This document shows positions 1 through 7,270 of a DNA stretch of 40,805 nt, in pieces. Below the pieces are notes generated by a model. The model was not told where the DNA came from. It saw only the letters and a list, made by a program, of their open reading frames with translations, and searched no databases. Positions within the stretch are counted from its first letter, which is position 1, and each line of letters opens with the position of its first letter. Source of the DNA: a virus; the IMG/VR virus record IMGVR_UViG_3300008627_000017, positions 1 through 40,805 of that record; one strand, given 5' to 3'. The translations under genes were made by a program, and so were the position numbers.

Positions 1-231
1 GGTTCTGCATCAAGAGACTCTAAAAGGAGTGATAAGAATGTTGAGGGAAATCATAAAGTTGTACCGTATAAAGGAAAGACCAGGCGGATACTTCACGACA
101 TTGGCGATGGAGTTCGTAGTTCTTTCTCTTATGTTGGGGCTAGTAATTTTGATGAGTTTCATTCATTAGTAGAATTAGTGGAAGTTACGAGAGCAGGACA
201 AGTTGAAGCTAAACCACATTTATTAAAATAA
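1..231 (+). CDS. IMP dehydrogenase / GMP reductase family protein, C-terminal end (5' truncated by window)
   Basis: The frame is open from base 1 to a TAA at 229-231 and encodes the last 76 residues of a purine nucleotide oxidoreductase. The stretch VEGNHKVVPYKGK matches the family's flap region (EG...VPYKG), followed by GVRSSFSYVGA (family G-LRSS--Y-GA) and a tail with VEVTRAG and a PH near the end. Known family members oxidise IMP to XMP or reduce GMP to IMP. On a phage it would adjust guanine nucleotide supply during replication (inference). The catalytic Cys loop lies upstream of the window, so the two activities cannot be told apart. The neighbour downstream is a short acidic gene 13 nt away, probably co-transcribed. 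Confidence 0.8.
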   Translation, partial: GSASRDSKRSDKNVEGNHKVVPYKGKTRRILHDIGDGVRSSFSYVGASNFDEFHSLVELVEVTRAGQVEAKPHLLK

Positions 232-244
232 TGGAGATTGAGTA

Positions 245-385
245 ATGGATTTAGAAGAGATTTTACATAAGCTAGAAGAAGCTGTAGAATTAAATGATTG
301 GGATTTAGTACAAGAATCAATAGATACTATTAGAGAAGAAGTACATAATCCTTTTGATGATTATAATAATGAAGAAGAATGGTAG
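245..385 (+). CDS. Small acidic protein of unknown function
   Basis: ATG to TAG, 46 residues, preceded by GGAGATTGAGTA (GGAG about 7 nt before the ATG). The product is strongly acidic, with EEILHKLEEAVELNDWDLV predicted as a helical hairpin and an EEEW tail. It lies 13 nt after the nucleotide-metabolism gene and ends 7 nt before the tmRNA, so it was probably transcribed with both. I do not recognise a family. The short length, good ribosome binding site and non-overlapping position make it a credible real gene. Confidence 0.55.
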   Translation: MDLEEILHKLEEAVELNDWDLVQESIDTIREEVHNPFDDYNNEEEW

Positions 386-392
386 ATGATAT

Positions 393-797
393 GGGGCGGA
401 AATGGAATCGACTGGTACTTTTCATCAAAAAAGTGCAACGGAGATTGAGCAGGTCTTACTATAAAAGGCTCATAACTCAAAATGGCGATAAATCGCTTAA
501 TGGGTTAGACATTGATTGGCATTTGGCTGAGTATGATTACCCAGCTTCACCGATTGGTGATACTAATCCGGTTTACGCTTACGCGTGAATCCTTGGGTTG
601 TTTAGCACCCGAGTATAAAATAAGCTAAATAATCTTCTTCGGCAAGTGTGAAGGAAAAAACGGACTTGTCAGTTATTTTGTTCTGAGTAAAACAATACAT
701 AGTTGTTTGTTAATTACTACTGATGGAAATTAACTAAGTTGTGAATGACTTTTTGATGAGAGTAGACAGGACCCGGGATCGTTACCCGGCCGCTCCA
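393..797 (+). ncRNA. ssrA: Phage-encoded tmRNA (transfer-messenger RNA), long tag peptide
   Basis: The 5' end GGGGCGGAAATGGAATCGAC is the conserved tmRNA start. GGGGCGG (393-399) pairs with CCGCTCC (790-796), including a G3-U wobble of the alanine type, and A797 is the discriminator. CCA is not encoded (CTA follows). The tag frame probably resumes at GGC (484) and ends at TGA (586-588), giving about 34 residues beginning GDKSLNG and ending NPVYAYA. Most bacterial tags are much shorter, with ALAA-like ends. The 3' half has stem-forming segments compatible with pseudoknots. The T-arm is CCGGG/CCCGG with loop ATCGTTA, not canonical TTCRANY. With SmpB (not seen here) a tmRNA rescues stalled ribosomes and tags their products. 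The exact resume codon is inferred. Confidence 0.92.
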
Positions 798-843
798 CTA
801 AATATGATTTTAAAACTAATATATAAACTATTTATAGATAAGA

Positions 844-1341
844 ATGAATAAGTACATTTTATATTTATCTGTTTTGTTGATAACATTTGCTAATGTTAAA
901 ATATCAACAAAATTATTTGATAGAAAAAATATTCAGCTTAAAATTTTAACTCAAGAAAATATAGAGTTAAAAAATAAGTTGGATAAGTATGAAACAGGAG
1001 GAATCAGTGTGACTGTTACCATGTATCAGCCAACACGTTATCAGACAGATTCTACACCGAACATTCTCGCAGATGGAACGCGTATAAGAGCTGATAAAGC
1101 ATCTAATTATAAATTTATAGCGGTGAGTAGAAATCTACTGAAACGTTTTGGTGGTTGGTTGGAGTACGGGGATTTTGTTTTGTTGAAGGGCACTAAAATT
1201 AAAGATGGCATATATCAAGTGAGAGATACAATGAATCCGAGATTTGTAAATTACATTGATATTCTAGAATCTCTTGATGTTAAACCATATAAATTTGATG
1301 ATGCAAAAATAGTTAAGGCTAATTTTTTTATTGGAAAATAA
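844..1341 (+). CDS. Membrane-anchored 3D-domain (double-psi beta-barrel) cell-wall protein
   Basis: 165 residues. Residues 1-20 form a signal anchor (LYLSVLLITFANV), 28-50 a short coiled coil, and 54-165 a 3D/RlpA-like domain. That domain has ADGTRI, IAVSRNLL, FGGWLEYGD, VRDTMN and YIDI, carrying the spaced aspartates that name the family. Related domains in lytic transglycosylases and endolysin-like phage proteins act on peptidoglycan, so this is a candidate exported or virion muramidase-like or lysis factor. Residues 1-50 would hold it at the inner membrane facing the periplasm. It follows the tmRNA by 46 nt. The sequence TATTTATA lies 7 nt before the ATG, too close for a clear promoter assignment. 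Confidence 0.65.
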   Translation: MNKYILYLSVLLITFANVKISTKLFDRKNIQLKILTQENIELKNKLDKYETGGISVTVTMYQPTRYQTDSTPNILADGTRIRADKASNYKFIAVSRNLLKRFGGWLEYGDFVLLKGTKIKDGIYQVRDTMNPRFVNYIDILESLDVKPYKFDDAKIVKANFFIGK

Positions 1342-1402
1342 TACTTGATTTGTATAGAATTATTTGGTAAATTAGTATAACAAAATTTTAAAGGTTATTT
1401 TA

Positions 1403-2566
1403 TTGAATTTTAGTAAAAAGTTTTTCGATATTCCAGAATTTGATTTTGAAGGCGAAAAGAAAAAGTTTATAGATAATTTAGATTTTCTTAAATCAATGTC
1501 AGTACAAGAACAAACGTTATATAAAAAATGGCAAGAGTTTAATAAAAATGATTATGGTATTAGACGTAAGGCTAGTAAGTTTAATGCACTCTATCATCGG
1601 TTATGGAAACCTACAGACATTTATAATAAAGAGTTAACTATCAAAGAAATAGAATCAATAGATCCTGTTGTGGAATATGTTCCATCTGAAGGAGCTAGTG
1701 AATGGACTCTTTATCGTATGTTAATTCATACTATGGATTGGAGTGCTAACCCAGGTCGTAATCAGAAATATATTATTAAAGATAAAACAACTAATAGAGT
1801 TTTAGGTTTAGTATCTATGGGTTCTGATGTAACTTCAATTAAAGTTCGTGATGATTATATAGGATGGACTAAAGATAATAAGTTTGTAGATCATAAATTA
1901 AATAATACAGCTATTGCAAGTACTATCGTATGTACTCAACCAATTGGTTTTAATATGTTAGGTGGTAAGTTAATTGCAGCTTTAACTACTTCATCTGCGG
2001 TTAGAGAACAATGGTATAAAGATTATGAAGATGTTTTAATTGGTATAACTACTACATCACTATATGGAGTTCATTCACAGTATAACGCAATACCACATTG
2101 GAAAACACTTGGTGAGTCAGCTGGTAAGATTGCAATTAAACCTGATGATAGTGCTTATTTTGTTTGGGCTGATTGGTTAAAAGAAAATCATAGAGAAGAG
2201 TTTGATAAGGCACAAAGTCAAACAGGACCTAAACAAAATACTATAAATCGTATCTTTAAACATCTTGGTATTAAAGGTAAAGATTATGAGCACGGATTTC
2301 ATAGAGGTGTATTTTTTGCAAATATGTATGACAATGGTTTAGAGTATTTGAGAAATGAAATCCAAGAAAAAGATTTGGTTATGAAAGATAAATTTAAAAA
2401 TGATATAGATTACATAATGAATTGGTGGAAACCAAAAGCTGTTAGACGTTATGTTAAACTATATGAAGATAATAGAATTAAACCCGAAGTACTTTTCTAT
2501 GGTGATATTGTAGGAAAGACTTGGGAAGAAACTAAGCAACAATACTTAGGAGAAGTAGGAAGATAA
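1403..2566 (+). CDS. DUF4338 / DruA-like protein
   Basis: 387 residues from a TTG start with AAAGG 8-12 nt upstream. No ATG gives a comparable N-terminus. The centre (about 130-250) matches what I recall of DUF4338: RVLGLVSMGSD, RDDYIGWT, a Cys-Thr-Gln-Pro segment then GFNMLGGKLIAAL, REQWYKDYEDV and a glycine-rich strand near residue 220. DUF4338 includes DruA of the Druantia defence locus, whose biochemical role is not settled. It is the first gene of an operon whose following genes overlap by 1-8 nt. On a phage it may act against competitors or serve DNA metabolism (inference). Distant homology only, so the family call is tentative. Confidence 0.5.
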   Translation: MNFSKKFFDIPEFDFEGEKKKFIDNLDFLKSMSVQEQTLYKKWQEFNKNDYGIRRKASKFNALYHRLWKPTDIYNKELTIKEIESIDPVVEYVPSEGASEWTLYRMLIHTMDWSANPGRNQKYIIKDKTTNRVLGLVSMGSDVTSIKVRDDYIGWTKDNKFVDHKLNNTAIASTIVCTQPIGFNMLGGKLIAALTTSSAVREQWYKDYEDVLIGITTTSLYGVHSQYNAIPHWKTLGESAGKIAIKPDDSAYFVWADWLKENHREEFDKAQSQTGPKQNTINRIFKHLGIKGKDYEHGFHRGVFFANMYDNGLEYLRNEIQEKDLVMKDKFKNDIDYIMNWWKPKAVRRYVKLYEDNRIKPEVLFYGDIVGKTWEETKQQYLGEVGR

Positions 2567-3735
2567 TGGCAAAAATAAAAATAGATAAAAATGGGATAGG
2601 AGATATAAGACAGTTAACAAAAAATCCCGATAATCCATATGTTAGAGATGAAGAACAAATTACAAATTTGATAAATTCATTTGAGGAAAAAAAAGAGAGT
2701 GGTGAAGTACGATTAAATAATTATTCAATAAGATGTTATTCTGATGGTGTTATAAAAGGTGGAAATTCTCGATGGGATGCTGGGATGGAGTCTGGTAATT
2801 ATTTTTTACATATAGATATTGATCCTAAATCAAGTACAGAAGCTAGTAAAAAAGAAAAGGTTAAAGATTTACTTGACGATAATATAAAGAGAAAAGATAA
2901 ATGGGAAGATAGAGTTTTATGTTATAAATTATGGGAAGATGCTGAACAAGAAGAGAGAGATATTGAAAAAATACCAGTAAAAGATAAAACTGCTATTTGT
3001 AAAAAATTGGGAACTTCTTGGGATACGATGAGAGATGCAATATCTGTTTATGAAAACGATAAAGATTTATTTGATAAAGTTGATGCTAAAGGTATGGGTA
3101 TAACAACAGTTATAGCCGCATATAAACAACAATCAAGCAAAACAAATCAATCTGGTCAAAGCGTTGAGAAATCAAAACAAAATGTAGATTTTATAAATAA
3201 AAGTATAATAGAACAAATTATTAGTGCCACACAAGTTACTTGGGATAAAACATTAGATGTAGAAATACTAATTAGTAAAAGTAAAGATATACACCCATAT
3301 AATGACTTTTCTGTTAAAGTTCGGTCAACTATTATATCAACTTTAATAGAGAAGATTGGTGCAAATATTTTTATTGAAAATGGTACTGATTGTCAATATG
3401 CTACAGGAAACTTTAGAGATAAAGATTGGTTTTTTCCGACTAAATCATTACCAATAGAAATAAAAGTCGCTGAATTTGATAGTCTAACAAAAACTCATTG
3501 GAATTGGAATAAGATTAAAGGTGGTCATCATATACTAATAGTGCATTCTGATGTGAAAAGATGGTTTGTTGTAAAAGTTAATTTAGAAAAAGCTAATTTT
3601 ACTGAAGCTAAAAGTGCTTATGATTCAAATAAAGTTTATTTAAATCAAATATTAGATTGTGAACACGAGGTTTTAATAGGTGAAATTTATGATGATGCTA
3701 AACATGGAATACAAGTAAATTTAGTAACGGTATGA
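2566..3735 (+). CDS. ParB-like domain fused to PD-(D/E)XK-type nuclease domain
   Basis: 389 residues; ATG overlaps the previous stop by one base (TAATG). The N-terminal part contains VIKGGNSRWDAG (residues 62-73), the GGN-R motif of ParB/sulfiredoxin-like nuclease folds. A helical segment around 135-170 includes KTAICKKLGTSWDTM, HTH-like as in ParB. The C-terminal part holds D275, then PIEIKV with E298-x-K300 and GGHHILIVHSD, a D...ExK pattern of restriction-endonuclease-like folds. This suggests a DNA-binding, DNA-cleaving protein. Its place between a DruA-like protein and a glycosyltransferase suggests a role in host DNA attack or self/non-self discrimination (inference). Confidence 0.55.
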   Translation: MAKIKIDKNGIGDIRQLTKNPDNPYVRDEEQITNLINSFEEKKESGEVRLNNYSIRCYSDGVIKGGNSRWDAGMESGNYFLHIDIDPKSSTEASKKEKVKDLLDDNIKRKDKWEDRVLCYKLWEDAEQEERDIEKIPVKDKTAICKKLGTSWDTMRDAISVYENDKDLFDKVDAKGMGITTVIAAYKQQSSKTNQSGQSVEKSKQNVDFINKSIIEQIISATQVTWDKTLDVEILISKSKDIHPYNDFSVKVRSTIISTLIEKIGANIFIENGTDCQYATGNFRDKDWFFPTKSLPIEIKVAEFDSLTKTHWNWNKIKGGHHILIVHSDVKRWFVVKVNLEKANFTEAKSAYDSNKVYLNQILDCEHEVLIGEIYDDAKHGIQVNLVTV

Positions 3736-5087
3736 GTATATTAAAATTCACAGAGTCTGCTTATATTGATAAGACTTATGATTATAAGATTCTTGTATAT
3801 CCAAATATAACTTTTCAAAAAGATTTGGAGAAAGATTCTTATGTAGTTGTTCTTGGTAATATTATTAAAGAGTTAAATAAAGTTCGTGATGATTTATTCT
3901 TTACAATAATATCACCAACTCATATACAGAGTTTGGAGTTTGATAATACAGAACAAATACTTGCTCCACAAATATCTTATCCTAACTCTATGAGAATGGC
4001 ATTTCCATTTAAAGAAGTAATGAAGAATATAAGATGGAAAGAAAATGATTATGATATTGTATATTCTCATTTACCAGAACATACAGGTAATTTAAAATCT
4101 TTATTATTGAATGGAACAAATATTACTCCTGGTTTTATTGGTTATACTCATTGGACTGAGTTTCCTGAAATAACTAATTACTTTTATGATGTTGGTTTAG
4201 ATTATAATATTGTTGGTTTATTACAAATGGAAAAATGTGGTGTGAATACACAAGGACAAAAAAATCTAATTCTAAAAAATGCAAAGAAACATTTTAATGA
4301 TGAAGTTGTTAAAAGATTAGATGAGATACTTGAACCACAATATCTTGGTTGGGAAATACCAAAGTTACCTCAATATGGTCCAAAAGAAAAGTTTGAAGGT
4401 AAGAAGATAATTGTATACAATCATCGACCACATACATATAAAAATTATCCCTGGTTCTTAAAACAAATGGATAAACTATGGGAACAAAGAAAAGATTTTG
4501 AAGTATGGGTGCCGTTAGCGGAATCCAAAGAACGAGAGTACATGACAATTGATAAGTATGATAGAATTGGTTATTTTTCTAAATTATCAGCGTGTTATGT
4601 TGGTGTATGTGCAAAACAAAAGTATAGTGGTTGGGCAGTATCTGCTACAGATGGTATGAGTGTTGGAGTACCTTATTTATTTTCTGATGATGATTACTAT
4701 CATGAATTGGCAGATGGTGCTGGAGTATATTATCAAGAAAATGATTTCTTAAATACGATAGAGGGTATGCTAGATGATTCAGATTTAAGAAATAAATGGT
4801 CAGAGAAATCATTAGAAAGATTTGAAAATTGTAAATGGGAAAATGCAATCATTCCATTTAACAATATGATAAATGATACAATAAAAAATTTACCTATGTT
4901 GAAAGAGGATACAGATACTTATAAGAAAGTAGTAGATTTTATACATAGAAAAAAATCAGTTACTAAAGCAGATATTCTTGATATGTTAAATTGGGGCGTA
5001 AGAATATCTTTTAGCGGTTATAGAAATAGATTAAGAAATGAACCTACAATAAGGTTTACAAAAAATAGATATGAGGTTATAGAATGA
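3732..5087 (+). CDS. Glycosyltransferase (GT-B-like) with C-terminal winged-helix-like segment
   Basis: 451 residues, ATGA overlap with the preceding gene. The C-terminal Rossmann half includes KKIIVYNHRPHTYKNYPWFL, FEVWVPLAE, and GWAVSATDGMSVGVPYLFSD followed by HELADGAGVYY. These are typical nucleotide-sugar binding features of GT-B/GT4 enzymes. Residues about 395-451 (KKVVDFIHRKKSVTKADILDM onward, ending TKNRYEVIE) look like an appended winged helix-turn-helix. A DNA-binding appendage on a phage glycosyltransferase suggests modification of phage DNA bases, as with T4 hydroxymethylcytosine glucosyltransferases. No hydroxymethylase is visible in the window, so the acceptor is unknown. A surface-glycan role remains possible. 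Confidence 0.65.
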   Translation: MSILKFTESAYIDKTYDYKILVYPNITFQKDLEKDSYVVVLGNIIKELNKVRDDLFFTIISPTHIQSLEFDNTEQILAPQISYPNSMRMAFPFKEVMKNIRWKENDYDIVYSHLPEHTGNLKSLLLNGTNITPGFIGYTHWTEFPEITNYFYDVGLDYNIVGLLQMEKCGVNTQGQKNLILKNAKKHFNDEVVKRLDEILEPQYLGWEIPKLPQYGPKEKFEGKKIIVYNHRPHTYKNYPWFLKQMDKLWEQRKDFEVWVPLAESKEREYMTIDKYDRIGYFSKLSACYVGVCAKQKYSGWAVSATDGMSVGVPYLFSDDDYYHELADGAGVYYQENDFLNTIEGMLDDSDLRNKWSEKSLERFENCKWENAIIPFNNMINDTIKNLPMLKEDTDTYKKVVDFIHRKKSVTKADILDMLNWGVRISFSGYRNRLRNEPTIRFTKNRYEVIE

Positions 5088-5857
5088 AACAATTAACAGT
5101 AGAACAATTAGAATCTAATTGGGATAAACTTCGTGATTTAATTACACAAACATTTGAAGGAGACCGATTGGTTAATCTTAATGAAATGTATGATTATTTT
5201 GAGGATAGAATGTGCATGGCGCCTGCTAGCGGGAAAGAACATTTTCATTATGCTCACGTGGGTGGTTATGTAGAACACGTTCTTCATATTATAGATTACG
5301 CGTTACAAATAAAAGAGTTGTGGAAACAAAATGGAGCAACTATAAATTTTACTGATGAGGAGTTGATTTTTGCAGCGATGCATCATGATTTAGGTAAGGT
5401 TGGAGATATGGATAAAGATTATTATATACCACAAGAGAATGATTGGTATAGAAAAAATCGTGGTGAAATTTTTACTCATAATCCAGAATTATCATATATG
5501 ACAGTTACCGATAGAGCAATATTTTTGCTTAATAAATTTGGGGTTGATATGAGCGAAAATGAATATCTTGGATTAAGATTAACCGATGGCTTATATGAAG
5601 AAGCTAATAAAAATTATTACATATCATATAATCCAGATTGGTCATTGAAATCTAATATTGCATACATTCTTCACCAAGCAGATTTAATGGCAGCACGTAT
5701 TGAATATGATGAATGGAAACGAGATGAGGAAGAGGAAGAAATTAAAGTTCAACAGAATGTAGAAAATATTAAGAAAGCAACCACTATGAAAGAAACTTCT
5801 GAGGAACTTTCACAGAAATCAAAAGATTTATTTAATGAATTATTTGGAGATAAATAA
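5084..5857 (+). CDS. HD-domain phosphohydrolase
   Basis: 257 residues, ATGA overlap with the glycosyltransferase gene. HD-superfamily metal ligands are visible: H58 and H65 in HVGGYVEHVLHI, H101-D102 in AAMHHDLGK, and D200 in ILHQADLMAARIEYDEW. Family members hydrolyse phosphate esters of nucleotides or signalling molecules. Similar genes are common in T4-like marine phages, where they are usually assigned to nucleotide metabolism. The C-terminus (about 210-257) is charged and probably coiled. The substrate cannot be read from sequence. Confidence 0.8.
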   Translation: MKQLTVEQLESNWDKLRDLITQTFEGDRLVNLNEMYDYFEDRMCMAPASGKEHFHYAHVGGYVEHVLHIIDYALQIKELWKQNGATINFTDEELIFAAMHHDLGKVGDMDKDYYIPQENDWYRKNRGEIFTHNPELSYMTVTDRAIFLLNKFGVDMSENEYLGLRLTDGLYEEANKNYYISYNPDWSLKSNIAYILHQADLMAARIEYDEWKRDEEEEEIKVQQNVENIKKATTMKETSEELSQKSKDLFNELFGDK

Positions 5858-6114
5858 TGATAATAGAAATAGTATTAGGAATTATTATTTTTGCTGAAGG
5901 ATATATAATTTGGAATTTAATACGGAAAGCAGAATTACTTGAAACTTGGGTAGAAGATTTTACCCAGCGAATAGGAAGAGTGCAAAATGATTTAAAAGAA
6001 ATTGATTCTACGGGTCATTTTGAAGCAGACGATGAAATAGGAACTATATTTGATCAAATAAAAAGTGTTGTGAATGAATTACAAGATATAAGTGGAGAGG
6101 ATATAAATGAATAA
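5857..6114 (+). CDS. Small single-span membrane protein
   Basis: 85 residues; TAATG overlap with the HD gene. One N-terminal transmembrane helix (IIEIVLGIIIFAEGYIIWNL, residues 2-21) is followed by an amphipathic, acidic cytosolic tail with GHFEADDEIGTIFDQIK around residues 53-69. The segment resembles a small protein I recall from marine T4-like phages, beside late-transcription genes. Its 3' end overlaps the sigma factor start by 8 nt, so translation is likely coupled. No enzymatic motif is seen and the function is unknown. Confidence 0.65.
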   Translation: MIIEIVLGIIIFAEGYIIWNLIRKAELLETWVEDFTQRIGRVQNDLKEIDSTGHFEADDEIGTIFDQIKSVVNELQDISGEDINE

Positions 6115-6838
6115 GAAAGCACCCAAGAAGAGGCGTAAGAAAAGTAAGATATATTTTGGACAACCGGTCCAAGATGCTATAATTAGATATAATGATACAG
6201 ATAATCCGTTAATTAAGAATAAAATTTATAGTGATCATATACATAAAGCATTCGATAAGTTAGCTGAAAATTTGATACATACCTTTAAATTTTATTATTT
6301 TGATTATCCAATTGAAGAGGTTAAACATGATGTTGTTTCATTTTTAATTATGCAAATGCCAAAATATCAACCAGACAAAGGAAGAGCGTTTTCTTATTTT
6401 TCTGTTGTTGGTAAAAATTATTTGATATTACATAATAATAATAATTATAAAAAAATGAAAAGCCACGATGATATAGCAGTATTAGATTTCAATAGAAACA
6501 TATCGGTCGAAAGAGATAAAGTAGCAAATGACGAATTTAACATTCAATTTGTAGATCAAATGTTAGAATATTGGGAAAACAATATTACTAATATTTTTAA
6601 GAGAAAAAAAGATATACTAGTCGCAGATTCTGTTTTAGAACTTTTTAGAAAGAGAAAAGATATAGAAAATTTTAATAAAAAGGCACTTTATATTTTAATA
6701 CGAGAAATGACAGGATCTAATACACAACATATTACGCGAGTTATCAATCAGATGAAAATGTATTATTATAATATGATAAAAGAGTTTTCAGTAGCAGGAG
6801 AAATAGATACTTCAAATACGGGGAGTATTTTTGATTAA
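6107..6838 (+). CDS. 55: RNA polymerase sigma factor for late transcription (T4 gp55-like)
   Basis: 243 residues, longer than T4 gp55 (185). A basic N-terminus (KKAPKKRRKKSK) precedes a helical region. The sigma region-2-like core is around 85-110: MQMPKYQPDKGRAFSYFSVV then GKNYLI, the part that binds the polymerase clamp and melts the -10 element. A C-terminal helical stretch (about 165-230) follows. T4 gp55 recognises the single late-promoter element TATAAATA with gp45 and gp33. Here the gene closes the 1403-6838 operon, and a recurrent TATTTATA octamer precedes many downstream genes, a natural candidate target. Confidence 0.8.
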   Translation: MNKKAPKKRRKKSKIYFGQPVQDAIIRYNDTDNPLIKNKIYSDHIHKAFDKLAENLIHTFKFYYFDYPIEEVKHDVVSFLIMQMPKYQPDKGRAFSYFSVVGKNYLILHNNNNYKKMKSHDDIAVLDFNRNISVERDKVANDEFNIQFVDQMLEYWENNITNIFKRKKDILVADSVLELFRKRKDIENFNKKALYILIREMTGSNTQHITRVINQMKMYYYNMIKEFSVAGEIDTSNTGSIFD

Positions 6839-6850
6839 ATAAAATAATAT

Positions 6851-6921
6851 GGGGCTGTAGTATAACGCGAGTACAGCGGATTTGCACTTCGCAGGTCGGG
6901 GTTGGATCCCCCGCAGCTCCA
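6851..6921 (+). tRNA. tRNA-Ala (anticodon TGC)
   Basis: Full cloverleaf by eye. Acceptor GGGGCTG/CAGCTCC has G3-U70, the alanine identity pair. The D-stem is GTAT/GTAC, the anticodon stem GCGGA/TTCGC with loop TTTGCAC (anticodon TGC at 6883-6885), and the T-stem CGGGG/CCCCG with loop TTGGATC. A6921 is the discriminator and CCA is not encoded. In the T-loop, position 56 is G, and in the D-loop the normal G18-G19 reads G18-C19. This looks like a reversal of the universal G19-C56 tertiary pair. It lies 12 nt after the sigma factor gene. Confidence 0.88.
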
Positions 6922-6944
6922 CACTATATGAAAAGGGTAATAAT

Positions 6945-7127
6945 ATGAGTAGAAAACAGTTTATAGCTGAAAGTGGTAGATTTTCCATATATGGAATATT
7001 TAGATTTGCTGCTTACTTACTTGCTTCAGTTGCATTGTATGTTGGTAATTTACAGATTGCTGGTATTGCATTTGGATTTGGAGCAACTCTTGGTTTTGTT
7101 CGTAGATTAGCAAGAATCTGGGAATAG
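6945..7127 (+). CDS. Small membrane protein
   Basis: 60 residues from ATG 6945. The longer frame upstream runs through the tRNA and is not used. A GGGT-rich purine stretch (AAAAGGGTAATAAT) serves as ribosome binding site. Two hydrophobic segments (IYGIFRFAAYLLASVALYVG and LQIAGIAFGFGATLGFV) suggest a two-helix hairpin, with a basic C-terminus FVRRLARIWE. No family recognised. It sits between two tRNA genes in a small accessory island. Confidence 0.6.
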   Translation: MSRKQFIAESGRFSIYGIFRFAAYLLASVALYVGNLQIAGIAFGFGATLGFVRRLARIWE

Positions 7128-7134
7128 GAATTAT

Positions 7135-7205
7135 ACTCCCGTAGTTCAACGGTAGAACGGTGGTCTGATAAACCATAGACGAAAGTTCAACTCTTTCCGA
7201 GGCGA
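7135..7205 (+). tRNA. tRNA-Ile-like gene (anticodon GAT) with defective acceptor stem
   Basis: The core is canonical: D-stem GTTC/GAAC with G18-G19, anticodon stem GTGGT/ACCAT with loop CTGATAA (GAT at 7167-7169), and T-stem GAAAG/CTTTC with loop TTCAACT. The acceptor strands ACTCCCG (7135-7141) and CGAGGCG (7198-7204) pair poorly. About four of seven positions pair in register, or five of six with one bulged A. No CCA is encoded. It may be a decaying tRNA, a tRNA needing end editing, or a recombination scar. Amino-acid identity is from the anticodon only. Confidence 0.6.
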
Positions 7206-7232
7206 CATAAATTACAAAAAAAAACAATCTTA

Positions 7233-7240
7233 TATTTATA
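7233..7240 (+). promoter_or_regulatory. Candidate late-promoter octamer TATTTATA
   Basis: TATTTATA lies 30 nt before the ATG at 7271, with TTAGGAG as the ribosome binding site. The same octamer occurs at a similar distance ahead of 8376, 20521 (one mismatch), 24512 (one mismatch) and 34673. Its reverse complement is the T4 late consensus, so the orientation of the element is uncertain. Confidence 0.4.
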
Positions 7241-7270
7241 GTTACAGAAACTATTTAGGAGAAATTCAAA

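Noticed and set aside
379-588. 69-residue frame overlapping the tmRNA
   Set aside because: It runs from the end of the small acidic gene through the tmRNA 5' domain. Only its last about 34 codons are translated, as the tmRNA tag.
6882-6944. Extended N-terminus of the membrane protein at 6945
   Set aside because: This part lies inside tRNA-Ala and the spacer. ATG 6945 has its own purine-rich ribosome binding site.
7000-7227. Minus-strand 75-residue frame
   Set aside because: It lies across the + strand membrane-protein gene and the tRNA-Ile-like gene, and its translation is low-complexity Gln/Leu-rich shadow sequence.
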